The translations under genes were made by a program, and so were the position numbers. Below are positions 38,277 to 48,267 of a stretch of 64,000 nucleotides of DNA, piece by piece; within the stretch, counting starts at the first letter, position 1, and every line of letters starts with the position of its first letter. The notes under the pieces are model-generated. The model saw only the letters and a list, made by a program, of their open reading frames with translations. It searched no databases and was not told the DNA's origin. The DNA comes from Emiliania huxleyi CCMP1516 (Eukaryota > Haptophyta > Isochrysidales > Noelaerhabdaceae): positions 320,984 to 384,983 of the forward strand of contig NW_005195736.1 of assembly GCF_000372725.1 (NCBI RefSeq), read 5' to 3'.

Positions 38277-41237
38277 ATGCTCGGCCTCAGCGGCCTGGGC
38301 TCAGCCCTTGTTCTCTCCCCGTTCTTACTCCCCGACGCGACGGCGCTCACAGCGCCCTCCGCTGATCAGAGGCGACATCTTCAGAACATGGCCCGGATGG
38401 CGATGACGTCGCCCGCCGGCGAGAACAACCACATGCGCCCGTCCACGCCGCCGAAGTCCGGCCCGGCAGAGCCGGCGGCCAACTTCGACTCGCTCAACGT
38501 CGCGCTCAAGCACCACGTGCCCATCAGCACGTGTTGCAGCGGCGTGTACGGCAGCGACATCTGGGGCTACACGTCGGCGGCCACCGGCAAGGAGTGGGCG
38601 CTCATGTGCTACATGACGGGCTTGAGCGCCGTCGACGTGCAGACGGCCGCCGTGGTCACCGCTCCGAGCTTCACGTCGCCGAGCAGCTCGTGGAAGGACG
38701 TCAAGGTCTTCGGCCATCACGCGTACTATGTCACCGAGGCGTTGGACCAGCCGGGCATCGTCGTCTTCGACCTCTCGGGCCTGGACTCCGACCCACCGTC
38801 CATCTCCGTCGGCCCCGCGGCCATTGACAACGGCGGCGGGCCCGAATCGAGCCACAACGTGGTGGTTGACGAGGTTAGCGGCTACCTGTACCGCGTCGGC
38901 GGCTGGAATGACAACAAGAACGTGCGCATGTACGACCTGAACGCCAACCCCGCCGCGCCGCAATACATTGGCAAGTTTGGGGAAGGCTACGTTCACGACG
39001 GACAGGTGACCACGTTCGCGTCGGGGCCGTACGCCGGCAAGCAGATCTTCTTCGCGGCTAGAGCTCTATTATGGGGATGGGGGGCGCGGCTGCAGATCTG
39101 GGATGTGACCGACAAGAGCGCGATCGCCCTGCTCGGCAACGGCACTTGGCCCGGCGCTGTGTACTCGCACAACGTGTGGGTTGACATCGGCACGATGCGC
39201 GCGTACGTGGGCGACGAATTACTCTCATACAGCTCAGGGGCGCCCACCACGATCTTCGAGTTCAACGTCTCCGACCTGAGCAGTCCCTCATTCCTCACTT
39301 CGTTCACCAACGGCGTCGGCGCCATCTCGCACAACCACATCTGCCGCAACGGCCGGTTGTACGTCGCCAACTATGCCTCGGGCATGCGCGTCTTCGACCT
39401 AAGCTCGCGCTCGGAGATGGGCTACTTTGACACGTACCCCGACGGCGACGGCACGAAGAACTGGAACGGCGCGTGGGGGACCTACGTCTTCCCCGCGAGC
39501 GGCCTCGTCGTCGTGTCCGACCAGAACCGCGGCCTCTTCGTCCTCGAGGACTTGGGCAGCTCGGCACCGTCGCATCCGCCGCCACCCTCGCCGCCGACGT
39601 CGCCGCCACCGCCCTCACCGCCAACTGGCTGTGCATGTGCAGTGAGTCACCCGTACTGCTGGGGTATCCACAGCGGCGAGCAAGCGAGCGGTGACTTGTA
39701 CTGCTACGAGAGTGCATCATCGTCGAGCTGGCATGACACCATCTGCCCAGGGACATGCACGTCAGACTACGTCTCTGACGCAATGCCGCCGCCTCCCTCC
39801 GCATCACCGTCGCCGCCACCTCCTTCCGCCTCGCCGTTGCCGCCGCCTCCATCCGCCTCGCCGTCGCCGCCGCCTCCGTCCGCCTCGCCGTCGCCGCCGC
39901 CTCCGTCCGCGTCGCCGTCGCCGCCGCCTCCATCCTCTTCGCCCTCGCCGCCGCCGCCGTCGGCGTCGCCCTCGCCGCCGCCTCCCTCCGCCTCGCCGTC
40001 GCCGCCGCCTCCCTCCGCCTCGCCGTCGCCGCCACCTCCTTCCGCATCACCCTCACCGCCGCCTCCCTCCGCCTCGCCCTCGCCGCCGCCTCCCTCCGCC
40101 TCGCCATCTCCGCCGCCTCCCTCCGCGTCGCCCTCGCCGCCGCCTCCCTCTGCCTCGCCGTCGCCGCCGCCGCCGCCCGCCTCGCCATCTCCGCCGCCTC
40201 CCTCCGCCTCGCCGTCGCCGCCGCCTCCCTCCGCCTCGCCGTCGCCGCCGCCTCCCTCCGCCTCGCCATCTCCGCCGCCTCCCTCCGCATCACCGTCGCC
40301 GCCACCTCCTTCCGCCTCGCCGTTGCCGCCGCCTCCCTCCGCGTCGCCCTCGCTGCCGCCTCCTTCCGCCTCGCCCTCACCGCCGCCCCCGTCCGCATCG
40401 CCCTCGCCGCCACCTCCCTCAAACTCGCCCTCGCCCCCGCCCCCGTCCGCCTCGCCCTCACCACCGCCTCCCTCAACATCGCCCTCGCCGCCGCCGCCGT
40501 CCGCATCGCCGTCGCCGCCGCCGCCATCCGCATCGCCGTCTCCGCCGCCGCCGCCCTCGCCGCCGCCGCCCTCGCCGCCACCGCCCTCGCCGCAACCGCC
40601 CTTGCCGCCGCCGCCCTCGCCGCCACCACCACCGCCGACCTCGCCCTCGCCGCCCTCGCCGCCACCGCCCTCGCCGCCGCCGCCCAACCGGCCGCCGCCC
40701 AGCCCGCCGCCGCCCTCACCGCCGCCCGCATCGCCCACCGGCGTCTGCGGCGACGGCAGCGTTCTCGACGCGTCGTCGCGGATGTGCGAGGTCTCGCTCG
40801 GCAACGCCACCGAGGTGATCGACGGCAAGGTCGAGGTCGTGCTCGGCAGCGCCACCGAGGTGATCGACGGCAAGGTCGAGGTCTCGCTCGGCGAGGGCAC
40901 CGACGTGATCGACGGCAAGTGCGAGCTCATCAGGCTGGGTGACTTTGACGGCGACGGTGTCTTCCGTCTTGCCGACGCGGCGTTTGTCTCCAAGGTTTGG
41001 CAAGGCAATGAGCAGTGGCCGGTTGCGGGAGGGCGCCGCGCTCGGCGCTCGCTTGAGAGCACCAGCACATCGGACGACGGAGTCGATCTCCTTGCGCTCA
41101 AAGACGCTGAGCTCGAGCGCAAGGACGCGGAGCTGTTGAAGCTTCGCGCGGAGCTGTTGAAGCTTCGCGCGGAGCTGTCGAAGCTTCTCTCGAAGGTCAA
41201 GGAACTAGAGGCAGAGCACCGGGTGGTGGTCGGCTGA
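38277..41237 (+). CDS. Secreted choice-of-anchor-B/LVIVD protein with SPPPPSAS linker and EF-hand-like tail
   Basis: A 986-residue intronless frame from ATG 38277. Residues 1-25 are a signal peptide. Residues about 55-420 form a beta-propeller of the LVIVD/choice-of-anchor-B type (WGYTSAATGKEWALMCYMTG; HNVVVDEVSGYLYRVGG; GAISHNHICRNGRLYVANYA). A Cys-rich module follows (CACAVSHPYCWG...CPGTC). Residues about 505-810 are some thirty SPPPPSAS units, the rod of algal pherophorin-type wall glycoproteins, probably hydroxyproline-glycosylated. Then come three near-identical units (EVIDGKVEV), a dockerin/EF-hand-like loop DFDGDGVFRLAD, and a C-terminal coiled coil of KLRAELL repeats. Likely extracellular, in the cell covering or scales; ligand unknown. 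Confidence 0.8.
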   Translation: MLGLSGLGSALVLSPFLLPDATALTAPSADQRRHLQNMARMAMTSPAGENNHMRPSTPPKSGPAEPAANFDSLNVALKHHVPISTCCSGVYGSDIWGYTSAATGKEWALMCYMTGLSAVDVQTAAVVTAPSFTSPSSSWKDVKVFGHHAYYVTEALDQPGIVVFDLSGLDSDPPSISVGPAAIDNGGGPESSHNVVVDEVSGYLYRVGGWNDNKNVRMYDLNANPAAPQYIGKFGEGYVHDGQVTTFASGPYAGKQIFFAARALLWGWGARLQIWDVTDKSAIALLGNGTWPGAVYSHNVWVDIGTMRAYVGDELLSYSSGAPTTIFEFNVSDLSSPSFLTSFTNGVGAISHNHICRNGRLYVANYASGMRVFDLSSRSEMGYFDTYPDGDGTKNWNGAWGTYVFPASGLVVVSDQNRGLFVLEDLGSSAPSHPPPPSPPTSPPPPSPPTGCACAVSHPYCWGIHSGEQASGDLYCYESASSSSWHDTICPGTCTSDYVSDAMPPPPSASPSPPPPSASPLPPPPSASPSPPPPSASPSPPPPSASPSPPPPSSSPSPPPPSASPSPPPPSASPSPPPPSASPSPPPPSASPSPPPPSASPSPPPPSASPSPPPPSASPSPPPPSASPSPPPPPASPSPPPPSASPSPPPPSASPSPPPPSASPSPPPPSASPSPPPPSASPLPPPPSASPSLPPPSASPSPPPPSASPSPPPPSNSPSPPPPSASPSPPPPSTSPSPPPPSASPSPPPPSASPSPPPPPSPPPPSPPPPSPQPPLPPPPSPPPPPPTSPSPPSPPPPSPPPPNRPPPSPPPPSPPPASPTGVCGDGSVLDASSRMCEVSLGNATEVIDGKVEVVLGSATEVIDGKVEVSLGEGTDVIDGKCELIRLGDFDGDGVFRLADAAFVSKVWQGNEQWPVAGGRRARRSLESTSTSDDGVDLLALKDAELERKDAELLKLRAELLKLRAELSKLLSKVKELEAEHRVVVG

Positions 41238-42734
41238 CAAGCAAGTGTGCCCGCACACGGTGCGCCACAAGCGTGCTGCCCCGCGCCCCGCGGATGATGC
41301 ACCCCATGCTGCTCTATCGTCTCTTTCTCTGTCCTCTGTGGTTGCTGCTCTTTGTCTTTATCCTTTGTGGTCGCTGTAGTGAAGTCTGTAGTGAGCCCCT
41401 CAGACACGCTCAGCCCGGTCAATCTCTGCCGTCTAGCAGCGCGGCATCGCCCTTGTCGGCGCGACAATTGTACTAGGTTCACGGTCTCTTTGGCGTTTGT
41501 TTGGGGCGAAGGTTCGTAAAACGGAAGGTGCGAGAAATGAAATCGAAAAGCAGATAAACGGACCTGGAACGGATTGCGCTTGTCTCGTCCGGCAGCGAGT
41601 GGGTGGCTGGGTGCGTGTCGGTGAACAGCCGCGCGAGGTTGGATGGCGTGTACGACCTCTTGACGCGCTCGACGTCGACGTTGGGCAGGTCCTCAGCTAG
41701 CGCGTCGACGCGGAGGGCGTTGTCGACACCACAGAAGAGGCCCGGTTTGGTGTTGCGCAGGCAACGGTACCCGAACCAGGTGGACTCGACGGCCCCTCCG
41801 AAAAGGTTGTACTCGCCGACGCCCTCGCTCGAGGACTCGATCAGGATCGACTTGGAGTAATCAAGATCTCTACGAGAGAGTAGTAGATCGCAGACAGTAG
41901 ATCGCAGACCAGGAGTGGAGATCCTAGCCGATTCTACCACACAGTCGGGCTTGGTTGAAGATGAAAGATTGAGATCACAGATTGTGGATCGTGTTGGCAG
42001 TTGCCAGGGTCAAAGGTGGAGATTGGAGATGGAGAACACAGATCGTAGATCCTCGCGCCGGGCATCCACCGCCGGGGCGGAGATTGGAGATCGAGATTGG
42101 AGATTGGAGATCGCAGCTGGCGGCGGCAGGGGTCAAATGGGAGATTGGAGATCGGAGATCGGAGATGTGCGGTGTGAATGAATCCAGCGCATCTCCTTGA
42201 AGGTTCGAGCCCCCCCCCCCCCCCCCGACCCCCGAATCGAGATTGGAGATTGGAGATTGGAGATCGGAGATCTGACTGGATCCGGCAACATATGACGTTG
42301 GGAGATTGGAGATTGGAGATGGAGATCGGAGATCTGACTGGATCCGGCAAAATATGACGCTGGAGATTGGAGATTGGAGATGGAGATCGGAGATGATTTT
42401 TTATTTTTTATTTTTTATTTTTGGCCCGAAGAGCCTGCGGCGCCGGTTTTAACCTCTCCGGCCGACTCGCTGCGCGATTCTCGCTACGGCCCGCGGCGGG
42501 GCCGCACCCAGCAAGCTGGGGCCGCTCCTCACGGACTCGGCGCTGACGCGCCTCAAAGAAGACCACTACTCGGGCTTGGCTGCGCCGCCCTCGAAGATGT
42601 GTCGACGCAAGATTGGAGATGACGCCGCTGCCATCATCTTTTTCTTTTTTTGATAATAAAAAGCTCACTACACATGGTTCCCCCACACCGTAAAGTTAAA
42701 ACCGGCGCCGTATCTCGACGAATGCCAGTCTCGG
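41238..42734. other. Intergenic with gene fragment and GAGATTGGA minisatellite
   Basis: The minus-strand stretch 41940-41479 contains protein-like sequence (EGVGEYNLFGGAVESTWFGY; PGLFCGVDNALRVDALAEDL) without a matching start: probably a fragment of an unrecognised gene. About 41935-42394 is a GAGATTGGA/GAGATCGGA minisatellite with two longer units ending GATCCGGCAA(C/A)ATATGACG. A TTTTTTA repeat follows at 42397-42421. Confidence 0.45.
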
Positions 42735-43185
42735 TCTGTACGGCAAGCTCGCTCTCGCCAGGTGTGACGCGGAGGCGCTGCGTTGCCAGCTGGCAGGAAA
42801 CACGCTGGCCACCATCAGGCAGATGGATCACATGGCGGCGTCGGTCCAGGACCACGGCCCGCGCGCAATCACACTCGACCTCCTGCAGGACTGGGTGGCC
42901 GACTTTGAGGGCACTCTGCTGCGGGTCCTCCGCTTTTGCGGCCTCGACGACGGCTTCGCGAATGGCACGCTAGCAGCGTACAGGACCGCGGCCGTCGCAT
43001 CAAAGGGGGTGCACGTCAACAAGGACCTGGACCGAGCAGAGGCGCTCGCAAACCTGCTCCGCCGGGCGTGCACCACCCCCGCTGGCGAGCTCGACATGGA
43101 GTGGTGTGCGACCGGCGGGCGCTTTGAGGAGTGCGGACCGAACGTTTCCTATCACTGTAAAGGAGAGCTGCGCAGCTCCTGTTGA
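42735..43185 (+). pseudogene. Fragment resembling a sulfotransferase C-terminus
   Basis: The plus-strand frame reads LYGKLALARCDAEALRCQLA through ITLDLLQDWVADFEGTLLRV LRFCGL and ends ELRSSC-stop at 43185. The pattern 'L..W..DFEGTL..VLRFCGL' recalls the late part of sulfotransferase domains, where a phrase of this kind follows the PAPS-binding region. No N-terminal PAPS motifs are found upstream, and no start fits, so it is a fragment or the last exon of a gene whose earlier exons I cannot place. Family call is tentative. Confidence 0.35.
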
Positions 43186-43456
43186 GATGCGTGCTAAAGT
43201 ACACCACTTTTCTGGCACACAAATGGGGGAGAACGAAATCGGGCATGGCACATTCGCACAAGACGATGTACAGACGGCGAGACAAACTGCGGTGGAAGCG
43301 GCGGCGGTCGAGATCTACAAATACCTGGGCACCCCGATAACCGCTCAGTGGCAGAAGGGGATGGAACCGGCGAGACAAAAAACGAGGAGGGATGCGACGC
43401 GGCTAATGAAAATGGTGGGCGCGCTAGGCTGGCGAGCGAGCTGCGCAGGCCGCTGA
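43186..43456 (+). mobile_element. Possible LINE reverse-transcriptase remnant
   Basis: The frame MRAKVHHFSGTQMGENEIGH ... VEIYKYLGTPITAQWQKGME ... RLMKMVGALGW is open for about 90 codons. A YKYLG motif followed by a basic helix (ARQKTRRDATRL) is typical of the region after the catalytic YxDD in LINE reverse transcriptases. The YxDD itself is not visible. Weak evidence; an unrelated gene fragment is possible. Confidence 0.25.
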
Positions 43457-44572
43457 TCCCCTTGAGGCGGTCCCCCTGAGGCGCAGGCCGCTGGACACCG
43501 TCACCGACGAGCGCGTTGGAGTATTCACTTCGGACAAAAACGCGGCACAGCGGACGGTGCGGGGCGTGCCGCAAACTTAGCGGCGAGGCGCGGGACCGTC
43601 TGTGGCGAAGTGGGTCGCGTCCCCCGATTTCCTCAACTCACGGTCCCCTCTTCCCCCGTAGCACTAGCAGCACGGTACGCGCGCGCGCGGCCGCGGGGCC
43701 GTGGCCCGTGCCCAGCGCGGTCGACTAGCGCCGCGGATCGAGGCGGCACAACGGGTGCCCGCGACCGAAGCCCTGAGCGCGTCCTCCGATTTCCTCAACT
43801 CAGCCTCCACGCGCCCTCTACGGCTCTATACACAGTGTGCGTACAACCTCTCCACACGCCCGATACAAAGAACCCTGCACAAAGATCGCACGGGCGGGGG
43901 CCTGTTTCTTTTTACCCATCTCACAGTAGAGCTGTACGTTTTTATTTATTTATTTTCCACACGTTGCGGGCGAGCGTGTTCATGAGAGGCCGGCGGCGGC
44001 GTGCGCCCGGTCTCGACTGTTGCTTTCGGAGCGCGCGGCTGGAGAGGCGGTTTTATTTCTTCTGAGCTTAGTAGGTAGGTAGGTAGGTGTTACCTCACAC
44101 GGTCTATCGCAGAGACAAGGAGGGCCCACAGCACACACACCAAGAGTACATGTGCTGCACTGGACATCAGAGGGCCAAGGGTTGGATCAAGCAGTGGGAA
44201 GGGGACTCCTCGAGCCGGCGCGCGCGGCTGGCCTTGCCGCCGCGCGCACGCCGCTTTGACGCCGCGGGAGCGATCTTCTTGCTCACCGTCAGCACGCCGC
44301 ACGCCTCCTCAGAGGTTGCCCACCTCTCCAGATGTTGCGAGGACGCCACCCGCGACCCGGCAAGCGGCATGGCCGGTCCTGTCGTGGAGCGTGGAGCCTT
44401 GTGATATCTTGATGACGCTGCGACCGCGTGCAAGCACGTGAGCCCAGGATCGTGCGTGAGCACGCTCGCAAGGCGGACGGTATGGCAAGGCCAGCTCCGT
44501 GGCCGTGGGCTCAGCGAAGAGGATACAGCCACCCATTCAAGGGTCCAAAAAACACGCCCGAGTCACGACAAA
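43457..44572. other. Intergenic, no firm gene
   Basis: Two direct repeats containing CCGATTTCCTCAACTCA (about 43623 and 43785), TTTATTTATTTATT near 43945, and a TAGG microsatellite (44070-44092) whose complement (CCTA) recurs at 62806-62833. Short frames here are family-less. Confidence 0.45.
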
Positions 44573-46938
44573 CTAAATCATCAATACGGCTGAGGAGGAT
44601 GCGCGACTACCTACTCGCGGCCGCCTCGCAGCTACTAGGCCAAGAGCAGCGAACGCGACGGCGAGTAGCACAATCGCTGTCGTGGCGAGCGGTCGCAAGC
44701 GTCTAGAGGGGCCGCTCGAGCGCCCTTCAACGCGGAGCAACCACCAGCCTCGGTTGGCTGCCTCGGAGACGACAGGCGGTGGTGGCGGCGGCGGCGGTGG
44801 AGGTGGCGGTGGAGGTGGCGGCGGCGGCGGGGGTGGGAGGAGGGGGGGGAAGCGCGGCGGCGGAGTGTACGAGCGCAGCTCGAGCACGCCGTCGAGCGGT
44901 CCGAGGAAGCCGTCGTGCGAGGAGGCCTTCGTGGACAGCGAGAGATGGGGGAGTGAGGGGGGAGATGTGGGGAGATGTGGGGAGATGTGGGGAGATATGG
45001 GGAGACCTCGTGGGTGCGCCAGCTGAAGCCACTCGCCGCCTTTTGCTGCCAGCGGCTCGCCGCCGTTTGCTGCCAGCGGCGCGTGGTGTCCTCGGCGCGC
45101 CAGCCGAGGCGGTGCCAGCCTGCCCCGTCCCACGCGTCCCAGAAGGAGCGCTGCTCATCGACCTACCGCACCACCCACGGGACTGAACCCACACTGGATT
45201 CGAAACTCTGGAGGTATGGGACGAGCGCTGCTCGTCGACCTTGCCGTCGCCGTCCGTGTCGCGCACCTCGACGCAACAGCGGAAGCCGTCGCACCCCGAG
45301 AGTACCCGAGATTACCCGAGATTGCCCGAGATTGCCCGAGATTGCCCGGGATTGCCCGAGATTGCCCGGGATTGCCCGGGACCGCGCCTCGACGCAGCAG
45401 TGGAAGCCGTCGCACCCAGCCCACTTGGGGCAGCCTCCCTGCTGCGCCGTCGTGAGCTCGTAGCTCGTCGAGCAGCACAGCCCGCTGCCGCCGCAGAAGC
45501 CGCGGCAGGCGCCCGACGCGCCGCCGCAAGGCAGCCAGCAATCGCGCGGCGGGTGCGGGGGCGGAGGCGGCGGCTGTGGCGGCGGCTGCGGCGGCGGCGG
45601 GGAGGGCAGGAAGCGCTCGGCGTTGCGGTTCTCAAACAGCCACAGCACGCCCGCGTGCTCGCGCAGCAGGGCGTTGGTCAGGCCTTGCAGCCCGGAGAAC
45701 TGGACCGAGACCGAGTCGCCGCCCGAGAACTGGACCTTTGGCGAGAGATGGGAGATGTGGGGAGATGTGGGGAGATGGGGAGTCGCCCCCCGAGAGAGCG
45801 CGACCTTTGGCGTGATTGCGCCGACGACGTTGAGGCCGCCCTCCGGGTCCGGGCCGCCGTAGCAGAGGATGGAGGCGATCTCCTGCGCGAGGACGGGCAG
45901 GAACGGGTTGAGCATCGCCTCGGCCGCAGCCTCCGGCATCAGCGACGGAACGACGTCGAGGTCGCCGATCTCAAAGTTGCCTCGGCACCGCCTCATCGCG
46001 GACGTCGTGAGCGCGTGCATGTCGTAGTCGAGCAGCATGTTTCCGCGCAGCGTGAGCTCCGCGCTGCCGTAGTCGTACGTCACCCGCATCCCGCCCACCG
46101 TCGACTGCCGCAGCGTCCACCGCCCCTCGACCCGCACGTCGATGTGCGTGAGCGCAACTTGGGCGCCGTCCGGGGCCCGCCCCGCGAGCCACTGCGTGAG
46201 CAGGTCCTGCCTCTGCCACCACTCGTAGTCGTCGTAGCACATGCCGTACGAGACTCGGACCGGCGCGATGTCGACCAGCGTCAGGTTGCGCAGCGTGACC
46301 TATCGACAGGTCCTCGACAGGTCCCGGACGTGTCCGCGGACGTGTCCGGCGTCAGGTTGCAGCGTGACCATCGCGCCGGGGCTGAGCGCGCCGCCGTACA
46401 CCTCGATCTCAGTCCCCTCGAGGCCGAGCCGCTGCAGCACCGGCACGTCGTCGTTCGAGAGCGTCATCGTCAGCGCGTCCTTGCCGCGCATCCGCCGGAT
46501 CTCAGACGCCGTCCACTCGGAGAGCTGCGACGCCACCGCGTCGGAAAACCAGTCCGTCTCGCATGACGGCCCGAGCTTGAGCGCCTCAGTCCGCGGCGTC
46601 GCCTCTTCGAACGGCACCGGCACGGCCTCCTTCTCATCGCGCCACGACCAGCATGTTCCGCCGAGCAGGCGCAGCGCGCACCCGGCCTCCGCCTCCGCCG
46701 CCTGCGCCTCCGCCACCACGCCCGCCTCTGCCGCCTCCACGTTCGCCTCGACCGCCTCCACGTGCGCCTCCGCCACAGCCTCGGCGTTGTGGTTCCCCAC
46801 CACCACCTCAGGACGGAGGACCGAGCGCGCCGCCGCCACCATCTCGGGTCGGCGGATTGACCCGGACGCGAGCGGCAATGTGCCGACTAGGAAGGCGAGG
46901 ACGGAACCCATTGGTGGGCCTTTGCGGCGCGCGCGCAT
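44573..46938 (-). CDS. Single-pass membrane protein with Cys-rich and EF-hand-like regions, six exons
   Basis: Exons (minus): 46938-46369, 46299-45805, 45735-45388, 45266-45240, 45162-45007, 44926-44573; joined in frame, 649 residues. Residues 1-27 form a signal peptide (second ATG at 46911 also fits). The middle region is unrecognised (VRVSYGMCYDDYEWWQRQDL). A Pro-rich hinge precedes a Cys-rich module (CWLPCGGASGACRGFCGGSG), then CDGFHCCVE-VRDTDGDGK-VDEQ, an EF-hand-like loop built across two introns. The end is a Pro tract, then LATTAIVLLAVAFAALGLVA as a transmembrane helix and a short basic tail. It probably sits at the cell surface. Introns are 69, 69, 121, 77 and 80 bases; all five have exon-like direct repeats at their ends. 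Intron 3 uses a GC donor. Confidence 0.7.
45163..45239 (-). mobile_element. Introner-like element in intron 4 of the membrane-protein gene
   Basis: The 77-base intron is 17 bases of duplicated exon (GTCGACGAGCAGCGCTC, repeated after the intron with one change) plus the 60-bp element GTCCCATACCTCCAGAGT...GTGGTGCGGTAG. Orientation relative to the gene is opposite to that in chorismate synthase intron 5. Confidence 0.7.
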
Positions 46939-47564
46939 TGGCAGGGGCGCGCCTGGCTGGCGGGCAGCGACTCCAGGGACACAGGGGCGGCTCTTACGCG
47001 CTGCCGCAAAGGCACACCAATGGGTTTCGTATCCTGAGCGTAGGGGCGCCTGCGATACAAAAAAACAATACTGCCATACGAGGGGTGGGGGAGGAGGACA
47101 CGGTCTCTAGTTTTTTTTTATTCTTTAAAACGCCGAGCCCTCCATTACCAACACACCGCGCCAAGAACCCGAGATTCCAAGCATGCCTAGTTCGAAGAGA
47201 GATAGGAAGAACAACAAAAACAACTAGAGGCAGACACCCACAACAAGAAATCCTAGTTCCCGAGCTGCTCCTTTCTCCAAACCCTCTTTCTTGATCGCTT
47301 TATTTTTTATTCCGCGAAAGTGCCCACTTTCCCTTTTTGTGTTGATGTTCGCCAACTCGGTCTTTCGCGGCCTTCGTCGTACGTCGACGCAGGCGAGGTT
47401 CTGGGAAGACGAGTAAATTTCTTTTTACTCGCGCCCCCGCCCGCGCCGAGCCAAAGGGGCTCAGCGGGGCCGCCACCACCGGGGCGGGCGCCTGGCGGCG
47501 CCGCTGCGCAAAAAAGGACTCCCACCAGCTTCGCCGTCCGCGAAAATTACTCACGAACCGTGCC
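46939..47564. other. Intergenic, nothing recognised
   Basis: The upstream side of the membrane-protein gene, then AT-richer DNA (47090-47310) with T- and A-runs. The short frames (for example 47300-47554 minus) show no family. Confidence 0.4.
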
Positions 47565-48046
47565 TTACCGCGCCCCCCGCGCCCCCCACACCTCGACCTT
47601 CTTGGGCAGAAGCTGGTCCGATAGGTCCTCTCCGTGGCCTAGGCAGCCGTATTCACCCTTGCCCCAGGTAAATCCAGCACCGCTGGTGGCGATTGCGAGG
47701 CTGTCTGTGGCGGGCTCCCGCCGACACAGCGACAACGCACTGGCCAGTGAAGGCCTCAACCTTTTTGGGCAGCAGCTGGTTCTGCTCGTCGCCGTGGCCC
47801 AGCTTGCCGCAGGCTCCCTGGCCCCAGCTCCAGACGCCGCCGTCGGCGGTGAGGGCGAGGCTGTGGACGATCGATCCCCGCAGACACAGCGACGACGCGA
47901 TGCCCAGCCAGGGCGTCGATCTTCTTGGGCTGCGACTGGAACGGCACGCGCGGACCGTTGGGGAGTGAGACTTCATCGTCGGCCGTGAGTGAGGGAGTGA
48001 GTATTCTTGATACAACCGGTACCCGACCGCTTTTTGCAAAAAACAA
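47565..48046 (-). pseudogene. RCC1-repeat fragment, frame-broken
   Basis: Three RCC1-type units lie in three different minus frames: SQPKKIDALAGHRVVAVSAG; then HSLALTADGGVWSWGQGACG KLGHGDE with LLPKKVEAFTG; then AGFTWGKGEYGCLGHGEDL with LLPKKVEVWG and a stop. At least two frameshifts separate them (near 47890 and 47735), no start codon fits, and only about three of the usual seven blades are present. RCC1 propellers serve as exchange factors or ubiquitin-ligase adaptors. It is close in sequence to the fragment at 62018-62560. Confidence 0.65.
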
Positions 48047-48083
48047 AAAAAATAAAAAAATCGCGAAAGCGCGCGCCCAGCAC

Positions 48084-48228
48084 GCCGCTACTCGCCGCTA
48101 GCTCGCCGCTAGCTCGCCGCTAGCTCGCCGCTAGCTCGCCGCTACTCGCCGCTAGCTCGCCGCTAGCTCGCCGCTAGCTCGCCGCTAGCTCGCCGCTACT
48201 CGCCGCTAGCTCGCCGCTAGCTCGCCGC
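48084..48228. repeat. GCTAGCTCGCC minisatellite upstream of the protease gene
   Basis: About thirteen units of GCTAGCTCGCC(G), some with CTACTCGCC, ending about 40 bases before the protease start codon, so probably in its 5' UTR or promoter. Confidence 0.85.
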
Positions 48229-48267
48229 GTGTTCGTCGGTCCCGCTACGAAGGCGCCCTACGGAATC

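Noticed and set aside
39304-40731. Long minus-strand Ala/Arg frames opposite the 38-41 kb gene
   Set aside because: Mirror of the SPPPPSAS linker; the plus strand has signal peptide, propeller and EF-hand-like parts.
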